This document shows positions 9,185-17,351 of a DNA stretch of 39,560 nucleotides, piece after piece (position 1 is the first letter of the stretch; every line of letters begins with the position of its first letter). The notes below the pieces were generated by a model. That model was not told where the DNA came from and searched no databases. It was given only the letters and a program-made list of their open reading frames with translations. Source of the stretch: RGIG7300 sp045649645. GTDB taxonomy: Bacteria; Bacillota; Clostridia; Oscillospirales; CAG-272. The stretch covers positions 1-39,560 of the forward strand of contig JAZRQH010000193.1 in assembly GCA_045649645.1 (NCBI GenBank), given 5' to 3'. The translations under genes were made by a program, and so were the position numbers.

Positions 9185-9193
9185 TGCTATAAT
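9185..9193 (+). promoter_or_regulatory. Extended -10 promoter of the HAD-isomerase pair
   Basis: TGC precedes a consensus TATAAT at 9188-9193, 28 bases before the ATG at 9222. No good -35 box is visible at the expected place (9165-9170), which is common for extended -10 promoters. Confidence 0.65.
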
Positions 9194-9221
9194 GTTCTCA
9201 ATATCATCCAGAGGTGACGAA

Positions 9222-10184
9222 ATGAAGATAAATACAGCAAAGGCAGCGGATACCCTTATCATAAACGCAGTAGAGGACAGAGAGATAGTATGCGCGTTCC
9301 ACGATATCGACGGAACCCATTCTCTTATCCGTAACTGGCAGCCGGTTATGAGCCGTGTGCTCTACGATACCGCAGTAAACGGTATTCCCGAAAACCTTAC
9401 AAGTGACGAAAATATAGACAGACTGGTCTCTCTCTGCGGAGTAGAGGTGCTGACTGAGACAGACGATTTTTGCATAGAGAGTGCGGGACTTTCCGCCCTT
9501 ACTCAGATGGAGTGGGCTATCCGCCGTAATCAGGAGATGACCCACGGCGAGTTCGACTCTGCCGTAAACTCCGAGATCATACAGAAGATATGGAAGGGCG
9601 AGGAGCGCTTTGAGAGCTATAATGAGCCCGCAGAATATCTTACCTACCTTAAGGAAAAGACCCCCAAGCTCTTCTGGGTGTACGAACAGGTATTAAACCG
9701 TTTCTGCCGTGACAAGAATCTGGCGGCAGCAAAAGAAGCTCCCGAGAGCTTTCTTATCAAGGGCTCTATGGAGTTTATCAATTATCTTTATAAAAAAGGT
9801 GTCAAAAATTATTTCGTTACAGGTGCCGTAGTAGACAAGAGTATAGTTCCTCCTATGGGAATGTACGAGGAGGTACTTGGCCTTGGCTTTGAGATAGGTA
9901 AGGGCTGTCAGATAGAGGACATCCTCGGCTCCACCTGGGAAGAGAAGATACCCAAGGACGAGGTGATGCGCCGTCTTGCAAAGGAATTAGGCATCAAGGG
10001 TGAGAACATCCTTGTTGTAGGCGACGGTAGAAGCGAGATCTTTGCAGGTGTGGGTCTTGGCGCCGTTACCGTAAGCGTTCTTCCCGAAAACGCAAAGCGT
10101 CTGCGCGAGCTTCACCGTGAGCTTGGAACAAATATGATAATCTCCGACTACACCGGAAAGGATCTGTGTGAAATATTATGTTAA
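9222..10184 (+). CDS. HAD-superfamily phosphatase-like hydrolase
   Basis: A 320-residue cytoplasmic protein with haloacid dehalogenase motifs: the nucleophile motif HDIDGT (Asp28 and Asp30), a long helical cap, FVTGA as motif II and VGDGRSEIFAG as motif IV. Such proteins remove phosphate from sugar or other small phosphoesters. It is larger than the heptose-bisphosphate phosphatase GmhB, so the substrate is not assigned. The ATG at 9222 is preceded by AGAGGTG and the upstream in-frame codons are AT-rich noncoding sequence. It overlaps the GmhA-like isomerase gene by seven bases, which suggests the two act on consecutive steps of one sugar-phosphate pathway. Confidence 0.85.
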   Translation: MKINTAKAADTLIINAVEDREIVCAFHDIDGTHSLIRNWQPVMSRVLYDTAVNGIPENLTSDENIDRLVSLCGVEVLTETDDFCIESAGLSALTQMEWAIRRNQEMTHGEFDSAVNSEIIQKIWKGEERFESYNEPAEYLTYLKEKTPKLFWVYEQVLNRFCRDKNLAAAKEAPESFLIKGSMEFINYLYKKGVKNYFVTGAVVDKSIVPPMGMYEEVLGLGFEIGKGCQIEDILGSTWEEKIPKDEVMRRLAKELGIKGENILVVGDGRSEIFAGVGLGAVTVSVLPENAKRLRELHRELGTNMIISDYTGKDLCEILC

Positions 10185-10783
10185 ACGAGCTTTTAAAGAG
10201 ATATCCTGCTCTGTGGGAATGTAAGAGTGATATACTTAAGGCCGAAAAGGCGCTTATTGATCTGTATGAGAATAAAGGCAAGCTCCTTCTCTGCGGCAAC
10301 GGCGGAAGCTGTGCCGACTCCGAGCATATTGCAGGCGAGCTTATGAAAGGCTTTATGAAGAAAAGACCTTTGTCAAACGAACATAGACAGGGCCTTGAGG
10401 ATGAGATAGCAGACAAGCTCCAGGAGGGTTTACCCTGTATTCCTCTTACCTCTTTTTCTGCACTTAACACTGCATTCTGTAACGACGTTGAGCCCGAGCT
10501 TGTGTTTGCTCAGCCTCTGTGGGTGCTGGGTAACGAGGGTGACATGCTTATAGCCATCAGCACCTCGGGCAACTCAAAGAACGTGGTCGCAGCCGCAAAG
10601 GTGGCAAAGGCAAAGGGAATGACAGTGCTTGCTCTTACAGGCAAGAGCGGCGGTAAGTTAAAGGATATCGCCGATATCACCATAGCCGTACCCGAGACTG
10701 AGACCTTTAAGGTACAGGAGCTTCATCTCCCCACCTATCACTACCTCTGTGCTAAGGTCGAAGCGCATTTTTACGAAATTTAA
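10178..10783 (+). CDS. GmhA-like SIS-domain sugar-phosphate isomerase
   Basis: A 201-residue SIS-domain protein closest in pattern to sedoheptulose-7-phosphate isomerase (GmhA), which makes D-glycero-manno-heptose 7-phosphate. It has GNGGSCADSEHIAGEL, the serine-rich phosphate loop AISTSGNSKNV, and the C-terminal PETETFKVQELHLPTYHYLC that carries family-typical Glu and His residues. A short charged insertion follows the first motif. The start overlaps the end of the HAD gene and the unit ends in a strong terminator. In Gram-positive bacteria such enzymes feed S-layer or cell-wall glycans, which would fit the neighbouring SLH genes, but that link is inference. Another sugar phosphate is possible. 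Confidence 0.82.
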   Translation: MLNELLKRYPALWECKSDILKAEKALIDLYENKGKLLLCGNGGSCADSEHIAGELMKGFMKKRPLSNEHRQGLEDEIADKLQEGLPCIPLTSFSALNTAFCNDVEPELVFAQPLWVLGNEGDMLIAISTSGNSKNVVAAAKVAKAKGMTVLALTGKSGGKLKDIADITIAVPETETFKVQELHLPTYHYLCAKVEAHFYEI

Positions 10784-10786
10784 TGA

Positions 10787-10816
10787 ATGCACCAAGCAAA
10801 GGCTTGGTGCATTTTT
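10787..10816 (+). terminator. Intrinsic terminator after the isomerase gene
   Basis: Perfect 11-bp stem ATGCACCAAGC (10787-10797) with complement at 10802-10812, loop AAAG, followed by TTTTG. It separates the sugar-phosphate pair from the BlaI-like gene. Confidence 0.92.
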
Positions 10817-10840
10817 GTGTGTTTTCGGTGCCGAAAAGTA

Positions 10841-10869
10841 TTGACAAAATGATGAATATAGTGTAAACT
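10841..10869 (+). promoter_or_regulatory. Sigma-A promoter of the BlaI/BlaR1-like unit
   Basis: Consensus TTGACA at 10841-10846 and TAAACT at 10864-10869 with a 17-base spacer. It drives the repressor-protease pair and, since no terminator follows, possibly surface paralogs A to C. Confidence 0.72.
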
Positions 10870-10878
10870 CAATATAGA

Positions 10879-10894
10879 GTCTACAAAAATAGAC
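10879..10894 (+). promoter_or_regulatory. Candidate operator dyad for the BlaI-like repressor
   Basis: GTCTA (10879-10883), six bases CAAAAA, then TAGAC (10890-10894) form a short dyad between the -10 element and the ribosome binding site. BlaI/MecI repressors bind dyads with a TACA-like core, and TCTACA occurs here. Position and symmetry fit autorepression, but the site is short and not proven. Confidence 0.4.
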
Positions 10895-10906
10895 CAAGGA
10901 GGAAAT

Positions 10907-11266
10907 ATGGAACTTAAATTATGTGAAAGCGATTACCGCTTTATGACTGTTATATGGGACAACGAGCCTCTTAGCTCGGGAGAGCTGGTAAAGCTCTGTG
11001 CCGAAAAATTCGACTGGAAAAAGTCCACTACCTATACTATGCTCAAGAAGCTGACCGATAAGGGCTTTGCTCAGAACATCGACTCCACCGTTACCTCTCT
11101 TATCTCCCGCGACAGGGTAGAGAAGTTTGCAAGCAAGCATTTTGTGGAGCACACCTTCAAGGGATCATTACCCGGATTTCTTGCCGCATTCTTTGACGGC
11201 AAGCATATCTCGGAAAAGGAAGCAGAGGAATTGAAAAGCCTCATAGACGGATATAAGAAAAAATGA
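10907..11266 (+). CDS. BlaI/MecI/CopY-family transcriptional repressor
   Basis: A 119-residue protein with an N-terminal winged helix typical of the Penicillinase_R family: W(D)NEPLSSGELV followed by WKKSTTYTMLKKLTDKGFA, the recognition-helix signature, and a C-terminal helical dimerisation part that is cut by BlaR1-type proteases in known systems. ATG has AAGGAGG upstream (10896-10902). The stop overlaps the start of the BlaR1-like gene (ATGA). Known relatives repress beta-lactamase, mecA or copper genes; here no such target is present, and the nearest downstream genes are S-layer proteins. Confidence 0.9.
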   Translation: MELKLCESDYRFMTVIWDNEPLSSGELVKLCAEKFDWKKSTTYTMLKKLTDKGFAQNIDSTVTSLISRDRVEKFASKHFVEHTFKGSLPGFLAAFFDGKHISEKEAEELKSLIDGYKKK

Positions 11267-12552
11267 AAATTATAATCAACTCTTTATTTGAAATGTCACT
11301 GACTGCCTCGGTGGTCATACTGGCAGTACTTGCGGCAAGGATCTTTATGCGTCGCTTGCCCAAGATATATTCTTATTTTCTTTGGGCGATAGTGGGCATA
11401 AGACTTTGTATACCTACGACCTTTGAGAGCAGATTCAGTATCTTCAATCTATTTGCCAAGGCAGAAGCAGAGATGCAGACCGCAGTAACGGCACCTATGA
11501 CAGATACCGCAGTACAGACAAGTGCCGACCCCTATAAGCTTATAGGCGTTATCTGGCTTTCGGGTATACTTGTACTCACGGTATACGGTATCTTTACATA
11601 CTACAGATTACAGCACAAGTTGAGAGTAAGCTTCCCTATGGGAGACGGAGTTTACGGAGTTGAGGAGCTTTCCTCCCCCTTCGTTATGGGATTTTTAAAT
11701 CCTAAAATATATATTCCCATGGGACTTGATTCTGATACCGAGAGCTACGTGCTTATGCACGAGCGTACACATCTTAAGCGCGGAGACCATCTTATAAAGC
11801 TTTTTGCCTTTGCGATTCTTTGCATACATTGGTTCAATCCCTTCTGCTGGCTTGCCTTTATATTTATGAGCCGCGATATGGAGATGAGCTGTGACGAAAG
11901 AGTGCTGGGTATGGGCGATATTTCAAAGGATTACAGCACCGCACTTCTCAGTTTTGCACAAAATAAGCGTTTTCCTGCACCCGGACCGCTTTGCTTTGGT
12001 GAGGTCAGCGTCAAGAGAAGGATAAAGAATATTTTAAAGTGGAAAAAGCCGGCGATGGCTGTAACCGTAGTATCAATGATTTTGTGTATTGCGGTGTTTG
12101 TTGTCTGTGCCTGCGATCCCGTGGAGAAAAAGACTCCCGCGCTTACCGAGAGTAAGTCCGAAACGGTTGAGATCGGTACTCCCGACAGTTCATCGGATAT
12201 CACTACTGATACAACAACGACAGATACGACGACGGTGAACACAACAACGGTAGATACAACAACGGCCGATACTACGGAGGTGCAAACAACAGCGGACACA
12301 AAGCCTGTAACTACTAAGGCGCCTGTAACAACTCAGACTCCCGTAACTACCCATACTCCCGAGACTACCACAGGCAGAGCTCAACCTCCCGTGACCGAAG
12401 CTTATTACGACGAAGATACGGAGATTGTAATAGAGCCTCCGAAGTATGATTATCCTATACCTCTGCCCAATGAAGAAGGTCACGATCTTATTGACGATTT
12501 TATCAGGGAAACGTCGAATATCAACGACGAAGTGATCATTCTCTTTCCTTGA
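11263..12552 (+). CDS. BlaR1-like M56 membrane metallopeptidase with Thr-rich tail and no penicillin-binding domain
   Basis: A 429-residue membrane protease. Membrane segments lie near residues 8-27, 36-52, 91-113, 178-202 and 265-285. The zinc motif HERTH is at 166-170 and a second acidic motif EMSCDE at 207-212, as in peptidase family M56, which cleaves BlaI-type repressors. In BlaR1 and MecR1 a penicillin-binding sensor domain follows the last membrane helix. Here it is replaced by a Ser/Thr-rich linker (about residues 300-372, many TTT and TTV units, then PVTT repeats) and a short acidic tail. The input signal is therefore unlikely to be beta-lactam acylation. Translationally coupled to the repressor; no terminator before the surface paralogs 52 bp downstream. 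Confidence 0.88.
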   Translation: MKIIINSLFEMSLTASVVILAVLAARIFMRRLPKIYSYFLWAIVGIRLCIPTTFESRFSIFNLFAKAEAEMQTAVTAPMTDTAVQTSADPYKLIGVIWLSGILVLTVYGIFTYYRLQHKLRVSFPMGDGVYGVEELSSPFVMGFLNPKIYIPMGLDSDTESYVLMHERTHLKRGDHLIKLFAFAILCIHWFNPFCWLAFIFMSRDMEMSCDERVLGMGDISKDYSTALLSFAQNKRFPAPGPLCFGEVSVKRRIKNILKWKKPAMAVTVVSMILCIAVFVVCACDPVEKKTPALTESKSETVEIGTPDSSSDITTDTTTTDTTTVNTTTVDTTTADTTEVQTTADTKPVTTKAPVTTQTPVTTHTPETTTGRAQPPVTEAYYDEDTEIVIEPPKYDYPIPLPNEEGHDLIDDFIRETSNINDEVIILFP

Positions 12553-12604
12553 TCGGGCAGATTACCAAAACGAATTTTTACCGATATAAATTAAGGTGAA
12601 CAGT

Positions 12605-14173
12605 ATGAAAAAATACATTTCTGCACTTCTTGTTTTTATACTTATGCTGACAGCCCTTGCTGTGAGCATATCAGCTTCATACAGCGTTATATCCGACGAA
12701 GGTCAACTACCATTTGAGGATGTGCGTGACAGTCATTGGTTTTACGAGGCGATCAAGTTTTGCTATGCCAACAACGTTATTAAGGGTATGAACTCATATA
12801 CCTTCGATTGGAACGGAATGCTGACCCGTGCCCAATTTGTTACTATGCTTGCAGGACTTGAGAATATTGACACAAGCGAATACAAGGTAGACATATTTGT
12901 TGACGTCAAGCCGAGCAATTGGTATTACGGAGCTGTTGGCTGGGCATACACGGAGGGAATAGTCAGTGGGTTGAGCGCAGAGGACTTTGCCCCTAACAAG
13001 CCTATTCTACGCTCTGAGCTTGCTCAGATAATGAATAATTATATGAAGGACAAGTATGATGTAGAGGTGAACTACGATCTGCTTGATGCCTTTACCGATA
13101 AGCCCAGAACAGGGCATTGGTTTTATGAAAGCGTTGCTTATACGGTATCCGCCGGACTTATTTCGGGTATCAAGGCAGATGACGCTCTTTACCTGAAGGC
13201 AAACGGCTTCACCACCCGTGCACAGGCTGCAGTAATATTCAACAACTTTATGGAGAATTATTTCTTTGCCTCCTGCGAGCACGAGTTTTCAGAGGCAGAC
13301 TGTACCAATTCCGCGACCTGCGCAAAGTGCGGAATGGTAAACGGACTTCCCAAGGGGCACAGTATGCCTATAGCATATAACTGCAAAACCAGTCAGGTTT
13401 GCTTTGTGTGCAGCGTTACGGTCAAGCCAAGCAATATTCATGATTTTGCCCCCGCTAACTGCGGGAACCCCAGAACCTGTAAGGTCTGCGGACTGACCCG
13501 AGGAGAGGCTACGGGAGATCACAAGGATCTGTGGGCGGCTACCTGTACCAAGGGAGCTATGTGCAAGACCTGCTACCATACGGTAGGTCAGCCCTTGGGT
13601 CATACCACTACAAACGGTGTGTGCGGCAGGTGCCGTATGGCTAACTTCACCAATATGTATGATAGGACTGTGCATCATATCAAATCGGTGGGAGAATACG
13701 ATCCGGAGACCAACACATATTCCTATCTTGTTACAAGGGGAACACTTGTTATCAATCACGGTTATTATTCCGTTTCCTTTGATTATTACAGCTACGCCAT
13801 ATATCACATAGCTACAGATTCTATCGAGATATCAAATATAAGATCCAACTCCTGGCATGATGATATTGAGATATCCGCTATATTGGTAAACAGATACGAT
13901 ACCAAGTGTCAGCTCGTCTACAGTCAGTATAATTCCAAGGGCAAGCTTGAAAGATATGCTACCGGATTTATAGACAAGACTAATTATACCGAAGGATCCT
14001 TACCTTCATTTTCCAGCTATGATCTGGGCGGCGAGGATATGTATACCGTAAGATATTCTTGCGGTCAGAATCTTGATCTGGCGTTGCAAGGTCTTCATCT
14101 GGAGCTGCAGGAGTTATACGGCGGCGGTCTGAAGGACATAGGATTTACAAATTATAAGCCTTATATAGAGTAG
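12605..14173 (+). CDS. SLH surface protein paralog A
   Basis: A 522-residue exported protein. Signal peptide to about residue 24 (VSISAS), three SLH domains at about 36-215 (FEDV..SHWFYEAIKFCY, FVDVKPSNWYYGAVGWAY, FTDKPRTGHWFYESVAY), then four Cys/His modules (about 225-335) and a CGRC half-module, then a C-terminal domain of about 170 residues rich in Tyr that ends LKDIGFTNYKPYIE. The SLH domains should anchor it to cell-wall polymer; the modules may bind zinc or form disulfides; the last domain is not one I recognise. The ATG at 12605 is chosen over GTG 12596 because AAGGTG lies seven bases before it. First gene of the array, 52 bp after the BlaR1-like gene. Confidence 0.9.
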   Translation: MKKYISALLVFILMLTALAVSISASYSVISDEGQLPFEDVRDSHWFYEAIKFCYANNVIKGMNSYTFDWNGMLTRAQFVTMLAGLENIDTSEYKVDIFVDVKPSNWYYGAVGWAYTEGIVSGLSAEDFAPNKPILRSELAQIMNNYMKDKYDVEVNYDLLDAFTDKPRTGHWFYESVAYTVSAGLISGIKADDALYLKANGFTTRAQAAVIFNNFMENYFFASCEHEFSEADCTNSATCAKCGMVNGLPKGHSMPIAYNCKTSQVCFVCSVTVKPSNIHDFAPANCGNPRTCKVCGLTRGEATGDHKDLWAATCTKGAMCKTCYHTVGQPLGHTTTNGVCGRCRMANFTNMYDRTVHHIKSVGEYDPETNTYSYLVTRGTLVINHGYYSVSFDYYSYAIYHIATDSIEISNIRSNSWHDDIEISAILVNRYDTKCQLVYSQYNSKGKLERYATGFIDKTNYTEGSLPSFSSYDLGGEDMYTVRYSCGQNLDLALQGLHLELQELYGGGLKDIGFTNYKPYIE

Positions 14174-14183
14174 GGATGCAGAA

Positions 14184-15689
14184 ATGAAAAAGATTATAAG
14201 TGTTTTACTTATCGCGGCAAGCCTTTTATCCTGTACTTTGTTCAGCACATCTGCAGGTGATCCTGTAGTTTCGGACGAAGCACGATTCCCATTTGAGGAT
14301 ATATCCGACAAAGGGTGGTATGTACAGGATCTGGTGTTCTGCTACGTAAACGACGTTGTAAACGGTATGAACGAATATACCTTTGCTCCTAACGCTTCGC
14401 TTACCAGAGCACAGTTTGTTACAATGCTTGCAAAGATAGAAAAGATAGATACTGAGCTTTATGAGACTTCCCGTTTTACAGACGTCAAGCCGGGGCACTG
14501 GTATTACGGTGCGGTATCCTGGGCGTACGAGACAGGAGTCGTGGCGGGAACCTCAGCACAGAGCTTTTCGCCCAATGCCGTAGTGACAAGAGAAACAGCT
14601 GCGAGAATAATGTGGCTGTATATGAAGGACAAATATACTTTTGATATAGTCGAGGACGTGCTTGAACGGTACGACGACAGCGCCACTATATCCTCTTGGG
14701 CCCGCGAGGGCATGATGTACGCGGTGGAAAGCGGATTGATCACGGGTATGACCGACACCACGCTTTCTCCTAAAACAAATCTTACCCGAGCACAGGCAGT
14801 TCGTATACTGTCGGTGTTTATGCAGGAATACCTTTACGGTGAATGTAAGCACCGTCTGTATGAGCCCACCTGTACTACTTCGGCGTGGTGTTTGAAGTGC
14901 GGCATGGTAAAGACTATGCCGGCAGGCCATATTATTGATACTTATGACTGTGTTACAGGCGGTAAATGCCACATCTGTAAGGAACAGATATCCCCATCTA
15001 AGTATCTTCACGATTTTGCTCCTGCCAACTGCGGTAAGCCCAGAACCTGTAAGAGATGCGGTGTTACCCGCGGTGAGCCCACAGGCAACCACGATTGGTG
15101 GGCGGCGACCTGTACCAACCCAAAGATGTGTAAGATCTGCTACAAGACCGAGGGTAAGGCGTTGGGACACAGTACAGACAACGGCTACTGTACCAAATGC
15201 AAAAAGCATACCTTTACCTCCGATTTCAACAAGACGGTATATTTTATTAAAACAAAAGGTACATACGATGCCGAAAGCGGACTGTACGTGCTGTATTATA
15301 ACATCACAAAAAGTGAGTTATTTCTCGTCTACGATCCTGCATCCGATATGCTGGTGCTTCAGTATAACTTGTGGTATCACACACAACGGGATATTGAGTC
15401 CATAGCTCTGGTATACACCCGTGACAGAGAGGACCCCATGCTCTATTATTATGATTATGTCGGCACACAGCTTGTTTTTGTAGGCCATTACCTACTTGAC
15501 GTGTCTGAGTATACCGATACGACTAAATGGGAATTCGACGGGTACGAAGGACGGTACGATTACGAATATGATCATTATTATGCAGATTATGCTTTACACC
15601 AAATGCTTGTTCAGACCGACTGGTGGATTAAGGATCTGTACGGTGGCAGCATCAGGGATTTCGGTTTTACTTCCTTTACTTATCAATAA
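14184..15689 (+). CDS. SLH surface protein paralog B
   Basis: A 501-residue paralog with signal peptide (to about residue 24, STSA), linker VSDEARFPFEDI, three SLH domains (to about residue 210), four Cys/His modules (first CKHRLYEPTC) plus the half-module CTKC, and the C-terminal domain ending in IRDFGFTSFTYQ. The middle of that domain is the most divergent of the set, with many Tyr and Asp residues. It starts ten bases after paralog A; the weak ribosome binding site AGGGATG overlaps the stop of A, so coupling is likely. No terminator separates it from A or C. Confidence 0.9.
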   Translation: MKKIISVLLIAASLLSCTLFSTSAGDPVVSDEARFPFEDISDKGWYVQDLVFCYVNDVVNGMNEYTFAPNASLTRAQFVTMLAKIEKIDTELYETSRFTDVKPGHWYYGAVSWAYETGVVAGTSAQSFSPNAVVTRETAARIMWLYMKDKYTFDIVEDVLERYDDSATISSWAREGMMYAVESGLITGMTDTTLSPKTNLTRAQAVRILSVFMQEYLYGECKHRLYEPTCTTSAWCLKCGMVKTMPAGHIIDTYDCVTGGKCHICKEQISPSKYLHDFAPANCGKPRTCKRCGVTRGEPTGNHDWWAATCTNPKMCKICYKTEGKALGHSTDNGYCTKCKKHTFTSDFNKTVYFIKTKGTYDAESGLYVLYYNITKSELFLVYDPASDMLVLQYNLWYHTQRDIESIALVYTRDREDPMLYYYDYVGTQLVFVGHYLLDVSEYTDTTKWEFDGYEGRYDYEYDHYYADYALHQMLVQTDWWIKDLYGGSIRDFGFTSFTYQ

Positions 15690-15719
15690 AAACATATAAA
15701 AATAAATGAGGAGACAAAA

Positions 15720-17285
15720 ATGAAAAAGCATATCAGCCTTTTACTTGTTTTGGCAACGGTTCTTTCCTGCTTTATACTGACGGTATCCGCAGAAGAAACG
15801 GTTGTTTCCGACGAGGGACGTCTTCCCTTTGAGGATGTAAAGGATTCTCATTGGTTTGCACCCTATATCGAATTTTGCTATGCCAACGGCATCATCAACG
15901 GTATGAACGAGTATACCGTTGCCCCAAGCGGCACCCTGACCAGAGCACAGTTCGTGACTATGCTTGCAAATCTTGAGGGTGCGGATACAAGCGCATATTC
16001 TGTAACCGTGTTTAACGACGTTAAGTCAAATCATTGGTACTACGGTGCTATTGCGTGGGCGTATAACGAGGGTATCGTCAACGGCATGAACGAATACACC
16101 TTTGCTCCTAATGCGACACTCACAAGAGCACAGCTTTCCTCTGTAATGTACAGCTATATGAAGAGCAGATACGAGGTGGAGGTAAAGGATGACGTTCTTG
16201 ATAAATTCAGTGACAAGCCGATACCGAAATACTGGTACTACGAGCCTATCAAATACGTTGTATCTGCGGGACTTATCTCAGGTATGGCAAACGGTACTCT
16301 TTCCGCTACAGGTACGGTTACCCGTGCACAGGCTGCGGTCATCTTTGATTGCTTCGTCAAGGATTATTTCCACGGAGCCTGCGAGCACGAGTTTTCCGAG
16401 ACAGACTGTGCCACTCCTGCAACCTGTGCAAAGTGCGGAATGATAAACGGACTCCCTAACGGCCATACCCTTACCGCATACGACTGTGCAACAGGCGGTA
16501 AGTGTACTGTTTGTGAAGCTGACGTAGAGCCCAGTAAGCTCCTTCACGATTTTGCTTCCGCTACCTGTACCAAGCCTATTACCTGTACACGCTGTCATGT
16601 AACGAGAGGCGAGGCTAAGGGTCATAGCTTTGCGGCTGCAACCTGTACGGCGCCCAAGACCTGTACCGTATGTAAGGCTACAGAGGGCACAGCCAAGGGC
16701 CACAATTTCAAGGCCGCTACCTGTACCGAACCCAAGGTATGCGCGGTATGTAATGTAAAGGAGGGCTTTGCTCTCGGACATACCACCTCTAACGGTGTCT
16801 GCGAGCGTTGCAAGAAGGAGTTTTTCCCTTCGGCATACGACAAGGCGATCTATTATATCAAGCGCAACGGCACCTACGACGCTGCTACCAAGGCGTACAC
16901 GGTGAGAACGCTAAACGACTACGGCGGAACGATACTTTCTTACTATGAAGAGGAAAAAATGTTCGCTATCAACAACATATATTTATATGATGAAGGTTAT
17001 ATAGACGTCACTCAGATCCAGCTGAAGAGAGGCTATACCGTATACGACTATTATTATATGCAGGGTGACGATACCGATTATATCTTTGCAGGCTTCGGTA
17101 TGCTTGATGCAACCACCTTCAGCAAAACCACCAAGGAAAGCTTCAGCAGCTACGAGGGTAACTATCAGAGTTATTTCACCGACAATCTTAACGAAGCACT
17201 GCAGGAGATGCTTGGGGATGCAAGCAGTCTGCTTACACAGTATTGTAACGTCTCCCTCAAAGATTTCGGATTCAAGGTGTTTTAA
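15720..17285 (+). CDS. SLH surface protein paralog C
   Basis: A 521-residue paralog. Signal peptide to about residue 23 (LTVSA), VSDEGRLPFEDV linker, three SLH domains, five Cys/His modules plus half-module CERC, and a C-terminal domain ending LKDFGFKVF. SLH 1 and SLH 2 carry almost the same turn (INGMNEYT and VNGMNEYT), which suggests internal conversion between repeats. Three consecutive modules are exactly 26 codons each (see repeat entry). GAGGAG precedes the ATG. It follows B by 30 bp without a terminator. Likely role is S-layer formation or decoration; ligand unknown. Confidence 0.9.
   Translation: MKKHISLLLVLATVLSCFILTVSAEETVVSDEGRLPFEDVKDSHWFAPYIEFCYANGIINGMNEYTVAPSGTLTRAQFVTMLANLEGADTSAYSVTVFNDVKSNHWYYGAIAWAYNEGIVNGMNEYTFAPNATLTRAQLSSVMYSYMKSRYEVEVKDDVLDKFSDKPIPKYWYYEPIKYVVSAGLISGMANGTLSATGTVTRAQAAVIFDCFVKDYFHGACEHEFSETDCATPATCAKCGMINGLPNGHTLTAYDCATGGKCTVCEADVEPSKLLHDFASATCTKPITCTRCHVTRGEAKGHSFAAATCTAPKTCTVCKATEGTAKGHNFKAATCTEPKVCAVCNVKEGFALGHTTSNGVCERCKKEFFPSAYDKAIYYIKRNGTYDAATKAYTVRTLNDYGGTILSYYEEEKMFAINNIYLYDEGYIDVTQIQLKRGYTVYDYYYMQGDDTDYIFAGFGMLDATTFSKTTKESFSSYEGNYQSYFTDNLNEALQEMLGDASSLLTQYCNVSLKDFGFKVF
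16545..16778 (+). repeat. Three in-frame 78-bp Cys/His module repeats in paralog C
   Basis: Three successive 26-codon units with pattern H-x6-C-x5-C-x2-C-x9-(next H): HDFASATC, HSFAAATC and HNFKAATC starts, each ending in G(E/T/F)A(K/L)G. Shared stretches such as GC(T/A)ACCTGTAC at DNA level would let units be gained or lost in frame. Confidence 0.85.
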
Positions 17286-17289
17286 AGAC

Positions 17290-17318
17290 TTGATTTTTGA
17301 TATTTCCTGTGATAAAAT
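17290..17318 (+). promoter_or_regulatory. Strong promoter of paralog D
   Basis: TTGATT (17290-17295), a 17-base spacer ending in TGA, and TAAAAT (17313-17318) make an extended -10 promoter, giving a leader of about 27 bases that carries AAAGGAG. None of the other array intergenic gaps holds an equally good promoter. Confidence 0.72.
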
Positions 17319-17351
17319 AAAAACAACATAAATTACAAAGGAGACAAACAA

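Noticed and set aside
10907..12552. Beta-lactam resistance regulators BlaI/BlaR1
   Set aside because: The protease has no penicillin-binding domain and no beta-lactamase or alternative PBP gene is adjacent, so resistance is not supported.
12562..12590. TTACCA-17-TATAAA, promoter-like before paralog A
   Set aside because: A transcript from it would start inside the AAGGTG ribosome binding site and leave no usable leader.
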